A DNA stretch of 64,000 nt, taken from Mycolicibacterium vinylchloridicum. GTDB taxonomy: Bacteria; Actinomycetota; Actinomycetes; Mycobacteriales; Mycobacteriaceae. The position numbers were made by a program, and so were the translations under genes. Below the pieces are notes generated by a model, which was given only the letters and a program-made list of their open reading frames with translations, was not told the origin of the DNA and searched no databases. Shown piece by piece: positions 1-8,832 of this stretch (the stretch's first letter is position 1; every line of letters starts with the position of its first letter). The stretch covers positions 62,001-126,000 of the forward strand of contig NZ_JACBJQ010000019.1 of assembly GCF_013404075.1 (NCBI RefSeq), written 5' to 3'.

Positions 1-854
1 ACCACGTCGCGATGCTCGGGACGCGGGCCGTGGTCGGGCAGCAGTTCCAGGCCCACCGCAACCGACGCCGACACCACGAACGCCACCACACCGCCGGCCA
101 GCAGCGCCGTCGCGGCGCGCATGGACTTGGACTCCCGGCGTGACGCGACCGGAGGGGCCGGGAAGGTGAACAGCGGGTCGTCGAACGCGGCGATGCTGTT
201 CACCGAGGCCAGAGCCGCGCCGCGGGCCAACGCGAGTTCCGCCTCGGCCGGTGCGAACACCGGGATGCCCTGGATCTCCTCGAGACGGCGGGCGATCGAG
301 TCAAAGTCGTCCCCGGAGCCCAGCAGCACCAGCCCGTCGGGCTGCCATTCGCTGGCGCTCAGGATGCCGGACAACCAGCTGATCAGGTCCTGGTCGGTTT
401 GCAGGTCATAGCTGATGGCGGTCTGCACCGCACCTTCCTGGGCGTCCACCACCAGCGTGACGACGGCTTCGGGCTCGACTACACACACCGCGGTGACGTC
501 GGAGCCGATCACCTCGCCGATACCGCGGGCGAAGGCTTCGGTGGCCTCCGGCAGACGGATCGGGATCACGTTGTCGAATCCGGAGTCGGCGAGCGAGTCG
601 AGCAACAGCGAGGCCTCGACCGAGGCGTCATCGCTCCAGGTCACGCCAATGGACTGCAGGCGCTGACCCCCGGCGATGGCCTGGGTGCGCGACAGCGCCT
701 CGGCGACGAACTCCGACGTCGTGACCGGGCTGAACCCGCCGCGGCGCACCTCGAACGTGTCGTGCCCCTTCGTGGCGCCGTCGACTCCGTCACCTTGGAC
801 AAGGACGAGTCCGACGGTGGTCGGGGTCATCGACAGTCCCAGGACCGTGTCCAA
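1..854 (-). CDS. DUF7159 family protein (3' end cut by window edge)
   Basis: The reading frame is open from a TTG at 854 to the left edge, so about 284 codons are visible and the C-terminus is missing. It begins LDTVLGLSMTPTTVGLVLV, the hallmark N-terminus of the mycobacterial DUF7159 family, whose members usually start MDTVLG. I therefore choose TTG (852-854) over the in-frame GTG at 861-863. A GAGAGGAG Shine-Dalgarno sits 8 nt before the TTG, while the GTG lies inside it. The N-terminal part looks like an actin/ASKHA-type sensor fold (inference). A hydrophobic segment near residues 245-265 suggests one membrane anchor. Function is unknown. Confidence 0.8.
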   Translation of the reverse strand, partial: MDTVLGLSMTPTTVGLVLVQGDGVDGATKGHDTFEVRRGGFSPVTTSEFVAEALSRTQAIAGGQRLQSIGVTWSDDASVEASLLLDSLADSGFDNVIPIRLPEATEAFARGIGEVIGSDVTAVCVVEPEAVVTLVVDAQEGAVQTAISYDLQTDQDLISWLSGILSASEWQPDGLVLLGSGDDFDSIARRLEEIQGIPVFAPAEAELALARGAALASVNSIAAFDDPLFTFPAPPVASRRESKSMRAATALLAGGVVAFVVSASVAVGLELLPDHGPRPEHRDV

Positions 855-1100
855 CTGAAGCACTCCTCTCCGGTCCTGTCTTCGCCGGCTTCACACAGCA
901 GGCGCAGCGGCACCGAACATCTGGTGCGGTACGTCGCGCTGGAAGCGCCGGAAGCGAACCGGGACAGCGTGGTCGTCTTCGATCTCCGTGGAGCCTACCC
1001 GCAGTCGCGTATACCGGCGAATGAGCGCTGTGCGGTCCCGCTACGGAGACGATCCGATAACGGCCGAGACCCGGAATTCACTGACGAGGAGTGGCTGGCA

Positions 1101-1445
1101 TCAGTCCTGGTGGTGCGGCAGGGCGGCCACCATCGGGGTGTCCACGCCGACCGGGCCGAGTTCGCAGGCTCCGCCCGGGTTCCCGATCGGGGCATCGCGG
1201 CCGGGCAGGATGTCGGTGAAGAAAGCGGCGTTGTCGGCCAGGAACTTCTTCTCCTCCTCGGGCAGGTCGCTCTCGAAATAGATGGCGTCGACCTCGCACA
1301 GGATCCGGCAGGCGCCGCATTCCACGCATTCGGTGGGATTGATGTACATGGTCCGGTCGCCCTCGTAGATGCAGTCGACCGGGCATTCCTTCATGCAGGC
1401 CTTGTGTTTGATGTCGACACACGCACTGCTGATCACGTAGGTCAT
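1101..1445 (-). CDS. fdxA: 7Fe ferredoxin FdxA
   Basis: A 114-residue ferredoxin that carries electrons in the cytoplasm. The start MTYVISSACVD and the cluster ligands are typical: Cys residues around the ACMKECPVDC motif and a second CVECGACRILC set supply one 3Fe-4S and one 4Fe-4S cluster. A C-terminal extension with DNAAFF and a GPVGVDTP stretch matches mycobacterial FdxA. A longer frame exists upstream, but ATG 1443-1445 gives the family length. A DosR/DevR box lies 57-76 bp upstream of the start, which fits hypoxia and nitric-oxide induction as known for M. tuberculosis fdxA. The partner oxidoreductase is not evident; cyp124 and cyp140 about 11 kb away are possible clients (inference). 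Confidence 0.95.
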   Translation of the reverse strand: MTYVISSACVDIKHKACMKECPVDCIYEGDRTMYINPTECVECGACRILCEVDAIYFESDLPEEEKKFLADNAAFFTDILPGRDAPIGNPGGACELGPVGVDTPMVAALPHHQD

Positions 1446-1501
1446 GGGCCGAAGCCTATCTGTGACTCGCCGTACCACACATGCGCTGGAGGACCCGTTC
1501 C

Positions 1502-1521
1502 GCAGGGACCAAAGTCCCGAA
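1502..1521 (-). promoter_or_regulatory. DosR (DevR) binding site upstream of fdxA
   Basis: The plus-strand 20-mer is GCAGGGACCAAAGTCCCGAA. Read on the minus strand it begins TTCGGGACTTTGGTCCC, and it agrees closely with the DosR consensus TTSGGGACTWWAGTCCCSAA, including both GGGAC/GTCCC half-sites. It sits at -57 to -76 from the fdxA start, the usual distance for activation. Confidence 0.9.
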
Positions 1522-1542
1522 TCTGCCGGTGAGCTCAACCCG

Positions 1543-2112
1543 TCAGCGGGGCAATGCGGCGGTGACGTCGACCCATCCGGTCGGATCCGCCCGATGGTCG
1601 GTGGTGTTACGGCATTCGCCATAAATCTGCATGGTGGCGCGGTTGTCGGAGTCGGTATTGCGGAAGAAGATGACCGTCACGCCGTTGCGGGTGAAGGTCC
1701 GGCCGCCGGGGTGCCGGCCCGGCGGCATCGCCTCGGTCCACCCGTTGGCCGCCATGGCCGCCGCGATCGACGCGAAGTACTGCGGGGTGTCCATGACGCC
1801 GGGCACGTCGAAGTTGAGGTAGACCGCGCCCTGATAAGGCGGTTCGTCGGCGTTCGTGCACGACATGAGCAGATAGCTCGCGCTGACGCCCTTCAGCTTT
1901 CCGGTACCGGCGATCTCCCGTGCCGGCTCGAGAACCTGGAGCTTGGCTTGCTCGTCGGTCAGCGGGTGCGCGACCGGATCGACCGCCGCGCCGCGCATAT
2001 CTCGGAAATAATGCAGCGCAACAAAACTCACGCCCAACACCAGACCGACGAGCAATGCGGCCGCAATCAGCAGCTTTGCGGGTTTGGAGCGAAGGCCGGT
2101 CGCGGCAGGCAT
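1543..2112 (-). CDS. membrane-anchored mycobacterial protein, unknown function
   Basis: A 189-residue protein with a basic N-terminus (RSKPAK) and a single hydrophobic segment at about residues 13-34, so it is likely anchored in the membrane with the rest outside. The exported part contains two cysteines (LLMSCTN and YGECRN) that could form a disulfide, and a compact mixed alpha/beta pattern. I recognise no catalytic motif. It starts 3 nt after the stop of the next upstream exported gene (2116-2643), so the two are probably one transcription unit and may act together at the cell surface. Confidence 0.8.
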   Translation of the reverse strand: MPAATGLRSKPAKLLIAAALLVGLVLGVSFVALHYFRDMRGAAVDPVAHPLTDEQAKLQVLEPAREIAGTGKLKGVSASYLLMSCTNADEPPYQGAVYLNFDVPGVMDTPQYFASIAAAMAANGWTEAMPPGRHPGGRTFTRNGVTVIFFRNTDSDNRATMQIYGECRNTTDHRADPTGWVDVTAALPR

Positions 2113-2115
2113 ACG

Positions 2116-2643
2116 TCAGGACAACGGTGTGCAGCTGTAGGGCTTCTGGTCGAAGAAGTGCACTGCGGGCATGCCGTCGACGTAGGTGTATTGCACGCCG
2201 GGCCCCCAGGTCGTCCCGGGAACCACCCACGGCGGGACGCCGGCCGGGTAGGCGACGGTGAAATCGGTGAAGAACGCCGCGTTGTCCGGGCAGCCGGGCG
2301 CGCCGGCAACAGGGTTCCACGCGTGCACCACGATCGGGTTGTACAGGTGCGGCCCCTGCGCGCAATTCGGTTGGCAGGCAACGGCATTGTCGGTGCCGGT
2401 GCCCCTGGCGCCGTCGGCGCCCCACGAACTCCACGTCATGTTCTCCATGACGCTGGTGGAGTCACACCCGTAGACCACCCGCTCGGGCTGTTCCAGCAGG
2501 GGCTGGCTCGGGTCGTAGCAGCTGCCGAACATGTAGACGGTCGCGCCCGGGTCGGCCAGGGCGTCGGGCGCACCGAGAGTGCATGCCACGCCGGACAGCA
2601 TCATGACCAGGGCCGCGCCACCACGTGCCACTGCGCGGACCAT
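2116..2643 (-). CDS. secreted Cys-rich protein, unknown function
   Basis: A 175-residue protein with a signal peptide (MVRAVARGGAALVMMLSGVA, cleavage probably after ALA near residue 30). The mature part has six cysteines, in FGSCYD, VYGCDS, VACQPNCAQ, GCPDN and YSCTPLS, consistent with disulfides outside the cytoplasm. The start ATG follows an AGGAG Shine-Dalgarno by 5 nt. It is first in a two-gene unit with the membrane-anchored protein 1543-2112. No domain is recognised. The pattern resembles other small secreted mycobacterial proteins of unknown role. Confidence 0.8.
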   Translation of the reverse strand: MVRAVARGGAALVMMLSGVACTLGAPDALADPGATVYMFGSCYDPSQPLLEQPERVVYGCDSTSVMENMTWSSWGADGARGTGTDNAVACQPNCAQGPHLYNPIVVHAWNPVAGAPGCPDNAAFFTDFTVAYPAGVPPWVVPGTTWGPGVQYTYVDGMPAVHFFDQKPYSCTPLS

Positions 2644-2837
2644 TGCATCTCCTCATCGACACCGACTGCGCGCGCATGCTAACACCCGGCTGAGGACCAA
2701 TGGCCCTACGAGGTGTGGGCCTTCGACTCGCGACGCCGCCGGCGCAGAGCCCATAACGTCGATGACGACATCGAGAATATGGCGCACACCGGGGGATGCG
2801 TCGAGGTGTGCCCGTTCACCTGGCTAGGTGAGGCGAA

Positions 2838-2860
2838 GGGCTGGCGGTCGCCGTCAGCCC
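2838..2860 (-). terminator. possible hairpin terminator at the 3' end of the mycolate methyltransferase gene
   Basis: GGGCTGGCGG and CCGTCAGCCC pair over 10 bp with one imperfect position and a 3-nt loop. The hairpin overlaps the stop codon of the minus-strand gene ending at 2854. No U-tract follows, which is normal in mycobacteria. Confidence 0.4.
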
Positions 2861-3708
2861 TTGGCCAGGGTGAACTGGCAGATATCGGTGTAGCCGTCGC
2901 GGAACAGCTCGGCGCAGCCGGTCAGGTACCGCATATAACGGTCGTAGACCTCGCGAGACTGCAAGGCCACGGCCTCTTCTTCGTTGGCCTCCAGCGCCGC
3001 CGCCCACAGGTCCAGGGTCCGGGCATAGTGCAGCCGCAGCGGGTGGACGCGGTTGACGGTGAACCCGGCGCGGGTGGCGTGGTCTTGGACGTCGGTCACT
3101 TTGGGCAGCCGGCCGCCCGGGAAGATTTCGTCCATGATGAATTTGAAGAACTTCAAATGCCGCATGGTGATTGGCATTTCGCGCGCAGCAAAATCTTCGT
3201 CACTCGGCAGAACGATGGTGTGCAGCAACATCACGCCGTCGGCGGGCAGCGCCTCGTAGGCCATCTTGAAGAATGCGTTGTAGCGGTCGGATCCGAAATG
3301 TTCGAATGCGCCGATGGACACGATCCGGTCGACCGGCTCGTCGAACTGCTCCCACCCTTCCAGGAGGACCCGCCGGGACCGCGGGCTGTCGGATGCGTCG
3401 AACAACTCCTGGACGTGCAGCGCCTGATTCTTGCTCAGGGTCAGACCGACGACGTTGACGTCGTAGCGCTCGAGCGCGCGCATCATCGTGGCGCCCCAGC
3501 CGCAACCGATGTCGAGCAACGTCATGCCGGGCTGCAGGCCCAGCTTGCCGAGCGACAGATCGATCTTTGCGAGCTGCGCTTCTTCCAGCGTCAGGTCGTC
3601 GGGCTCGAAGTAGGCGCAGCTGTAGGTCTGCGTCCTATCCAGGAACAGCCGGTAGAAGTCGTCAGACAGGTCGTAATGGTGCTGCACGTCGTCGAAACGT
3701 GGCTCCAT
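2854..3708 (-). CDS. mycolic acid cyclopropane synthase-type SAM methyltransferase (CmaA/PcaA/MmaA family)
   Basis: A 284-residue enzyme that transfers a methyl or methylene group from SAM to double bonds of meromycolate chains. It has HYDLSDDFYRLFLD near residues 11-24, TYSCAYFE at 28-35, the SAM loop DIGCGWG at 66-72 and GAFEHFG with the bicarbonate-site Glu near 136. Length matches PcaA/CmaA (about 287). ATG 3706-3708, preceded at 8 nt by AAGAGG, gives the family N-terminus; an in-frame GTG at 3799-3801 would add 31 unusual residues. Sequence looks nearest PcaA/CmaA2, but the regiospecificity cannot be assigned, so no symbol is given. Confidence 0.92.
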   Translation of the reverse strand: MEPRFDDVQHHYDLSDDFYRLFLDRTQTYSCAYFEPDDLTLEEAQLAKIDLSLGKLGLQPGMTLLDIGCGWGATMMRALERYDVNVVGLTLSKNQALHVQELFDASDSPRSRRVLLEGWEQFDEPVDRIVSIGAFEHFGSDRYNAFFKMAYEALPADGVMLLHTIVLPSDEDFAAREMPITMRHLKFFKFIMDEIFPGGRLPKVTDVQDHATRAGFTVNRVHPLRLHYARTLDLWAAALEANEEEAVALQSREVYDRYMRYLTGCAELFRDGYTDICQFTLAKG

Positions 3709-3891
3709 GAGATCGACCTCTTCTGCGTGTGCGGGTGAATTGAGCAACGAGATTTCCTGTTCTTGCGTCTGCACTCCGGCCAACCCCGCTTGACCGGTCA
3801 CACTCCCCTGGTGACGTAACCCCGGTAGCCTACGCGACCAAACCGGTTCGTCCCCACTCGAGCAAACTGTGAAGCAGCTAGGTGTCGGCTG

Positions 3892-4143
3892 TTATGACGA
3901 ATGTCCGGCATCGTCGTCCTTGCCGTAAATGGGCCGTCCTTCGTCGTCGAGCCACTCGTTCACCGCGGTTCCGGTGACGGTGTTGTCCGATCCTGGCAAC
4001 ACCGCGGTGGGCCGGTCCTCGTACGCCCTCATCATGTCTCTCGCCTTGGTCTTCGCATCCTCGCTCACCACCGGTTTCCCGGTCCGGTCTTGCCGCTCGG
4101 AGCCCTGGTCAGCGAGGCTTTCGGCAGGGTCTGGAGTGCTCAC
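3892..4143 (-). CDS. small acidic hypothetical protein
   Basis: An 83-residue hydrophilic protein starting at GTG 4141-4143 behind a GGAGAAGAAGG Shine-Dalgarno. It is rich in Asp, Glu, Ser and Thr at both ends, with an amphipathic helical middle (residues 26-42, SEDAKTKARDMMRAYED), and likely partly disordered. It has no signal peptide or membrane segment. It is transcribed divergently from the PepA-like protease; the 187-bp spacer must hold both promoters. Family and function are not recognised. Confidence 0.65.
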   Translation of the reverse strand: MSTPDPAESLADQGSERQDRTGKPVVSEDAKTKARDMMRAYEDRPTAVLPGSDNTVTGTAVNEWLDDEGRPIYGKDDDAGHSS

Positions 4144-4330
4144 GTCGGGATTCCCTTCTTCTCCGCTGCTGGTGTTGAGACGGGCTGGCCGATGCGGGGA
4201 GTCGACGCTGTGGAAGGGACTGCCCAAATGTGTGGTCCGCCAAACCGTGACGTTTCGCTCAGCAACAACACGAGCGGCCAGAACGTGGTCTCCAGTGCCA
4301 TGCGGGCCGCTTTTCAGGCAAAGTTGAGCT

Positions 4331-5404
4331 ATGGACGCAAAGCTTCCGCTTCGCCACGGCCGCCGGCTGATGACCCTGCTGGCGGCCCTTCTTCTCGTGC
4401 CGGGTCTTCTCGCGGGTCCCGTGCACGCGGCGCCGGCGCCGGCGCGCCCGGTCCCCCTGGCGCCGCTCGACCAGTCCGCGGTACTCGGGCAGGTCACCCC
4501 GGGACTCGTCGATATCAATACGACGCTGAATTATCAGAGCGCGGTCGGTGCGGGCACCGGCATCGTGCTCGACCCCAGCGGTGAGGTGCTGACCAACAAC
4601 CACGTGATCGAGGGCGCCACCGGGATCACGGCCACCAGCCTGGCCAACGGACGCACCTACCCTGTCGACGTCATCGGCTATGACCGGGCCAATGACATCG
4701 CCCTGGTCCGCTTGCGTGGCGCCGGCGACCTTCCCGTCGCGACACTGGGCACCTCGTCCGGCATCGCGGTCGGTGACCCGATCGCGGCGATCGGCAACGC
4801 CGGCGGGGCAGGCGGTGCCCCGAGCTTCTCACCGGGCACTATCACCGAACTCGGCGCATCGGTGCGCGCCTCCGACGAATCCGGTGGCGGGACAAGGGAA
4901 CTCAGCGATCTGATCCGGGTGGCTGCCGACGTCCGGCCCGGTGATTCCGGTGGCCCGTTGGTCAACGCGGCCGGCCAGGTGATCGGGGTCAACGTCGCCG
5001 CCACCCTCACCTACCGGATGGGCAACGTCCGCGGCGGCGAGGGTTTCGCCATCCCGATCGACCGTGCGCTCGGCATCGCCAATGCCATCCGGTCGGGCGG
5101 CGGACCTGGCGTGCATATGGGTGACACCGCCTTCATCGGTGTCGGCATCGCCGACGCGGACGGCGGCGGTCCAGCCGGAGCGGTTGTGCGCCAAGTACTT
5201 CCCGATACCCCGGCCCGCGGCATCGGCATCGCCAGCGGTGACGTCATCGTGGCGGTGGACGGCATCACCGTCAACACCGCCACGGACCTGTCCAACATCA
5301 TGGATGCCCACCACCCCGGTGACACCATCACGCTGAGCTGGATCGACCGCGAAGGCAATCCGCGCACCGCGCCGGTGGTGCTCAGCGCTGGGCCGGTCGG
5401 CTGA
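4331..5404 (+). CDS. pepA: exported HtrA-like serine protease with PDZ domain (PepA-like)
   Basis: A 357-residue protein closely resembling M. tuberculosis PepA (Rv0125, 355 aa). It has a signal peptide (residues 1 to about 33, ending VHAAP) and a trypsin-like domain with the triad His91 (LTNNHV), Asp122 (ANDIAL) and Ser206 (PGDSGGP). A PDZ domain at about 255-350 (AFIGVGI, GDVIVAVDG) is the site for peptide recognition. It should act in the periplasm or cell wall in protein quality control or processing. The 3' end overlaps the convergent methyltransferase gene by 23 bp. A later ATG at residue 14 could be the true start, since no strong Shine-Dalgarno precedes either. Confidence 0.9.
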   Translation: MDAKLPLRHGRRLMTLLAALLLVPGLLAGPVHAAPAPARPVPLAPLDQSAVLGQVTPGLVDINTTLNYQSAVGAGTGIVLDPSGEVLTNNHVIEGATGITATSLANGRTYPVDVIGYDRANDIALVRLRGAGDLPVATLGTSSGIAVGDPIAAIGNAGGAGGAPSFSPGTITELGASVRASDESGGGTRELSDLIRVAADVRPGDSGGPLVNAAGQVIGVNVAATLTYRMGNVRGGEGFAIPIDRALGIANAIRSGGGPGVHMGDTAFIGVGIADADGGGPAGAVVRQVLPDTPARGIGIASGDVIVAVDGITVNTATDLSNIMDAHHPGDTITLSWIDREGNPRTAPVVLSAGPVG

Positions 5405-6185
5405 CCGCACTGGTGTGCAGCTCGGCCCGCAGTTGCATGAACCGGAACAACCCGGGCCGGCCGACCACCGGCTCGTAGGCGCCCACCAAGTCGTCGACGA
5501 ACTCGGCACGCTCGGGCTCGGGGATGTGGTCGGTCCAGGCCGTGCAGCCGACCGTGCACCATGCCGTGAACTGCTCGGTGGTCCCGAAATCCCACTCGCG
5601 ATCGCGCACCGTCACCGAATCCACCTGAAGCCCGCTGCGCTGCGCCAGCTCACCGAATCCCGCCGGGTCGGGATGGGTGAACGGCGCGCTGAAACCGGTG
5701 AAGTACGGCGCCCACCGCGCAGCGCCCGCCACCTGCATCGCGGTGGATTCGATGCTCGGACGCGGACTGCCGCAGACCATCTGAATCAGGGCCCGTCCGC
5801 CGGGGCGCAGTACCGTGGCGATACCGGCCAGCGCCTCGCCGAGCCGCGGCACCCAGTGCAGGGCGTTGAACGAGACCACCATGTCGAAGGTGCCGGCGAA
5901 GGGCAGCCGTCGAGCGTCGGCGCAGACGAACACCGGACCGGCGGCCGCCGAGGCTCCGCCTTCCCCGGCGGCGGTCACCATTCTCGGCGAGGCGTCCACG
6001 CCGACGATGTAGCCGCCGGTGAGTCGATCGGCGATCTGCCGGGTGAGGAAGCCGTCGCCGCAACCGATGTCGAGCACCCGCTCGGTGCCGTCGACGACGA
6101 GTCCGGCCAGGGTCTCGGCGGCCACGGAGCGTTGCAGGCTGCTGACCCGGGCATAGTCCCTGCCGCTCCAGTCCGCCACCGACAC
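5382..6185 (-). CDS. class I SAM-dependent methyltransferase
   Basis: A roughly 267-residue soluble enzyme of the UbiE/Methyltransf_11 type: motif I VLDIGCGDGFLTRQ, motif II VGVDAS, then CADARRLPF, and motif IV/post VSFNALHWV, which is typical of trans-aconitate methyltransferase-like enzymes. The start is uncertain between GTG 6183-6185 and GTG 6177-6179. The much longer open frame upstream would run through the divergent chorismate mutase gene and is not used. The substrate is unknown. Its 3' end overlaps pepA tail-to-tail. Confidence 0.85.
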   Translation of the reverse strand: MSVADWSGRDYARVSSLQRSVAAETLAGLVVDGTERVLDIGCGDGFLTRQIADRLTGGYIVGVDASPRMVTAAGEGGASAAAGPVFVCADARRLPFAGTFDMVVSFNALHWVPRLGEALAGIATVLRPGGRALIQMVCGSPRPSIESTAMQVAGAARWAPYFTGFSAPFTHPDPAGFGELAQRSGLQVDSVTVRDREWDFGTTEQFTAWCTVGCTAWTDHIPEPERAEFVDDLVGAYEPVVGRPGLFRFMQLRAELHTSAVSRPAQR

Positions 6186-6231
6186 AGTTAACGTCAAGGC
6201 CGATATCGGCGGCAATAGGAGGATGGAACTC

Positions 6232-6801
6232 ATGGCCACTGCCCTGGCGCGCGGCGCCGCAGCGATGATCACGATGCTGGCTGTCGCGGCCGCCGCTCCG
6301 GCGTCGGCTGATTCGCCCGAACCGCTGTACAACCTGGTCGATGCCGCGGCGCAGCGCCTGCAGACCGCCGATCAGGTGGCTGCCAATAAATGGCTGACCG
6401 GTGGTCCGATCACGGACCCGGCCCGGGTCAAGGTGGTACTGGACGCAGTCGCAAAGGATGCCGAATCACGCGGTGTGGCAACGGATTACGTCACGCAAGC
6501 GTTCACCAACCAGATCAATGCCACCGAGGCGATCGAGTACGCCAGGTTCGCCGGCTGGAAATTCGACCCGGCAGGCGCACCGAGCGCAGCGCCGGATCTG
6601 TCGGCGTCGCGCGCGGTCATCGACGGGCTCAATCACCAGATCGTCGAACAGTTCTCGGTGCAGTGGCCGCTGCTGAACTCCCCCGGCTGCCGGCCGGCGC
6701 TGGACGCGGCCAAGAACATCGTCGCCGGCGAGCGGCAGTTCGACGATCTCTACCGGACCGCGCTGGATGTCGCGACCAGGTCCTACTGTCCCGCAGGCTA
6801 G
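6232..6801 (+). CDS. secreted chorismate mutase (AroQ gamma, MtCM type)
   Basis: A 189-residue exported enzyme that converts chorismate to prephenate outside the cytoplasm. It matches M. tuberculosis Rv1885c at every known active-site position with a constant offset of 7: Arg42, Lys53, Arg65, Thr98, Glu102 and Arg127. Two cysteines (SPGCRP and SYCPAG) match the family disulfide. The signal peptide ends near ASA-D27. ATG 6232 lies 9 nt after AGGAGG (6217-6222), whereas the in-frame ATG 6223 abuts it, so 6232 is chosen. The physiological role of the secreted form is unresolved. Its stop codon interlocks with that of the convergent DUF4331 gene. Confidence 0.93.
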   Translation: MATALARGAAAMITMLAVAAAAPASADSPEPLYNLVDAAAQRLQTADQVAANKWLTGGPITDPARVKVVLDAVAKDAESRGVATDYVTQAFTNQINATEAIEYARFAGWKFDPAGAPSAAPDLSASRAVIDGLNHQIVEQFSVQWPLLNSPGCRPALDAAKNIVAGERQFDDLYRTALDVATRSYCPAG

Positions 6802-7808
6802 CTCGCCGGGTGCGGGTTGCCCAGATACGGAAAGACGTCGAGGGTGTCGGTGTGTGGAGCCAGCCCGCTGGGCGGGCAGTCGCCCTTGGTCAGGAACGCC
6901 AGTCGGTAGTCGATGACATCGTCGGTGAACACCCGGCCGTTGGGGTATTTCGCCGGCTTGCTCGGGTCGAAATGCAACATGTCGGGAAGCGTGCCCTCGC
7001 GGTCGATCTCCGCCTCGGCCTCCTCCTCGGTGTAGCTGCCGGTGTGCCCCATCAAGTGGACGAACTGCGCGGTCCAGCGCGCCCGGTCGTTGACCGGCAC
7101 GCTGGCGTTGTACTCCAGCTTGGTGTCGTCGGTGTTGAAGAAGCTGCTCACCGAGGGATGGCCGGCGCGGTCGACATGCACCAGTTCGCCGTCCTGCTTG
7201 ACGCTGCACCGCCCCCAGATCCGGATGTCGGGGTCGGCGCCCAGTTCGGCGGTCGGCAGCTCGATGGCGATGGAGAACACGTTGGCCGTCAGGTTGGAGT
7301 CAACCCCGGTCCACGGTGACGTGTCGCCCAGATGCAGGTCGGTGAAGTTGCGCTTACCGCTGGTGTCGAACAGGTTCTTGATGCCGTCGAAATCGAAGAA
7401 GAACGCGTCACTGCGCGCGCCCGCGGCGAACGTATAGTGCCCGGACGTATGCACGTTGGCGGTCGGACCGAACGACACCTCCACGGCGTCGAAGATCTTT
7501 TCTCCCAACGGAAGTGGTGATTCCGCCTCGTCGCCGACGGCCATGAACACGTCGACGGTCTGGCGCCCGTCCGTGGGCTCGGAGAAGACGAAACTGAACG
7601 CGATGTCGTTGAGCAGATCCCCGTCGTTGTCCACCGCCAACCGGTAGATGGCGTCGGGGTGCAGCGCGTCGGCGTTCGGGTTGGCGTTGAGGATCAGCAC
7701 CGTGCGCGACGGGTCGGCCGGCGAGACGAACGCATACAGGTCGCACAGATCCAGCCGCTGATCACCGAGTGGCGGCCCCAGGCTCAGGCCGGTGAAATGA
7801 TTCGACAC
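6798..7808 (-). CDS. DUF4331 family protein
   Basis: About 336 residues matching the DUF4331 pattern: an N-terminal SNHFTGLSLGPPLGDQRLDL and DLYAF stretch, then LILNANPN, a DNDGDLLNDIAFSF segment, FFFDFDGIKNLF and a C-terminal RVFTDDVIDYRLAFLT. These proteins are beta-rich and often found with calcium-binding acidic loops; biochemical function is unknown. GTG 7806-7808 is taken as the start; TTG one codon upstream is possible, with AAGG 7-10 nt ahead. No signal peptide is seen. It converges on the chorismate mutase gene with a 4-bp CTAG overlap. Confidence 0.85.
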   Translation of the reverse strand: MSNHFTGLSLGPPLGDQRLDLCDLYAFVSPADPSRTVLILNANPNADALHPDAIYRLAVDNDGDLLNDIAFSFVFSEPTDGRQTVDVFMAVGDEAESPLPLGEKIFDAVEVSFGPTANVHTSGHYTFAAGARSDAFFFDFDGIKNLFDTSGKRNFTDLHLGDTSPWTGVDSNLTANVFSIAIELPTAELGADPDIRIWGRCSVKQDGELVHVDRAGHPSVSSFFNTDDTKLEYNASVPVNDRARWTAQFVHLMGHTGSYTEEEAEAEIDREGTLPDMLHFDPSKPAKYPNGRVFTDDVIDYRLAFLTKGDCPPSGLAPHTDTLDVFPYLGNPHPAS

Positions 7809-7826
7809 CAACGAAACCTTGCCGGA

Positions 7827-8711
7827 TCAGTTCTGCCGGGGCAACAGTTCGGTGATGAAACGGTCGATGAACTCGTCGGAGGGGGTGTCGCCGACAGGCC
7901 GGATGACGAACTTGCTCAGCCCTGCGGCGATGAGACCATCGAGCTGCCGATGCAATTGGGACCAGTCCCCCGCGACCAGATCGGCCGGATCCGCATCGGG
8001 CCTGCGGGAGCGGATGGCGGCGGCGATCTCGTGACCCAGGCCCCCGTCCGCGACGCCGAGACTGAGGCCGAAGTGGTCGGGTTCGATCGTGCGGCCGGCC
8101 TGGGCGGCTGCGCGCTCGATGCTGTCGCGGGCGACCCTGGCCTCGTCCGGGGTGAGGAAGCTGCCCAGCCAGCCGTCGGCGAGGCGGCCGATGCGGCGAA
8201 ACGCCGCCGGTGCCGACCCGCCGAGCCAGATGTCGACCGGCGCCGGCGGGCGGATGCCCAGTGACGCGGCGGTGAGCTGAAAGAACGTGCCGTCGAAGCT
8301 CACCTCGTCGCCCGTCAGCAGTGCGCGCACGACCTGCAGGGCTTCGTCGAAGACCGCGGCGCGTTTCCCGTCGGGCACGGCAAACAGGTCCCATTCCGCC
8401 GGCGATGCCGGGCGCAGCCCGAACGCGGGCAGAACCCGCTTGGGGCCGAGTGCGGCCAGTGATGCCAGTGCCTTGGCGACCAGGACCGGGTTGCGGCCGG
8501 GCAGCACCGCAACCGACGTGCCGACCTTGAGGCGATCGGTGCGACCGAGCGTGTAGGCCATCCCGGCGAACGGGTCGACCGCCGGGGTGTACACCAACTC
8601 CGAGAACCACAGTGAGTCGACGCCGGCCGACTCCAATCGGTCGATGACCCGGGGCAGCTCCTCAACCCTGTTGCCCAGACTGACTCCGAACCGAAGCTTC
8701 ACCTCGTCCAC
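7827..8711 (-). CDS. LLM-class (F420-dependent type) oxidoreductase
   Basis: A 294-residue TIM-barrel flavin/F420 enzyme of the luciferase-like monooxygenase superfamily: LRFGVSLGNRVEELPRVI at the start, GVDSLWFSE, VGTSVAVLPGRNPVLVAKAL and PVDIWLGGSAPAAFRRIGRL, the usual cofactor-binding segment. The substrate is unknown. Starts GTG 8711 or GTG 8702 are both possible. Its 3' end lies 18 bp upstream of the DUF4331 start on the same strand, so the two may be co-transcribed. Confidence 0.85.
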   Translation of the reverse strand: MDEVKLRFGVSLGNRVEELPRVIDRLESAGVDSLWFSELVYTPAVDPFAGMAYTLGRTDRLKVGTSVAVLPGRNPVLVAKALASLAALGPKRVLPAFGLRPASPAEWDLFAVPDGKRAAVFDEALQVVRALLTGDEVSFDGTFFQLTAASLGIRPPAPVDIWLGGSAPAAFRRIGRLADGWLGSFLTPDEARVARDSIERAAAQAGRTIEPDHFGLSLGVADGGLGHEIAAAIRSRRPDADPADLVAGDWSQLHRQLDGLIAAGLSKFVIRPVGDTPSDEFIDRFITELLPRQN

Positions 8712-8832
8712 CCCGCCACGGTAACCCGCGCGAATACGGCGACACAGGCGCGGATGTGCGTCGTTTCGGGGGGCGCCGACCTTACCCTGAGGGTGTGACG
8801 GATGTGACGGATGTGGCTTCTGGGACCGGCAC

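Noticed and set aside
399..2682. Long plus-strand frames over 399-1532 and 1444-2682
   Set aside because: They are complementary shadows of DUF7159, fdxA and the two exported genes, which have recognised motifs or signal peptides.
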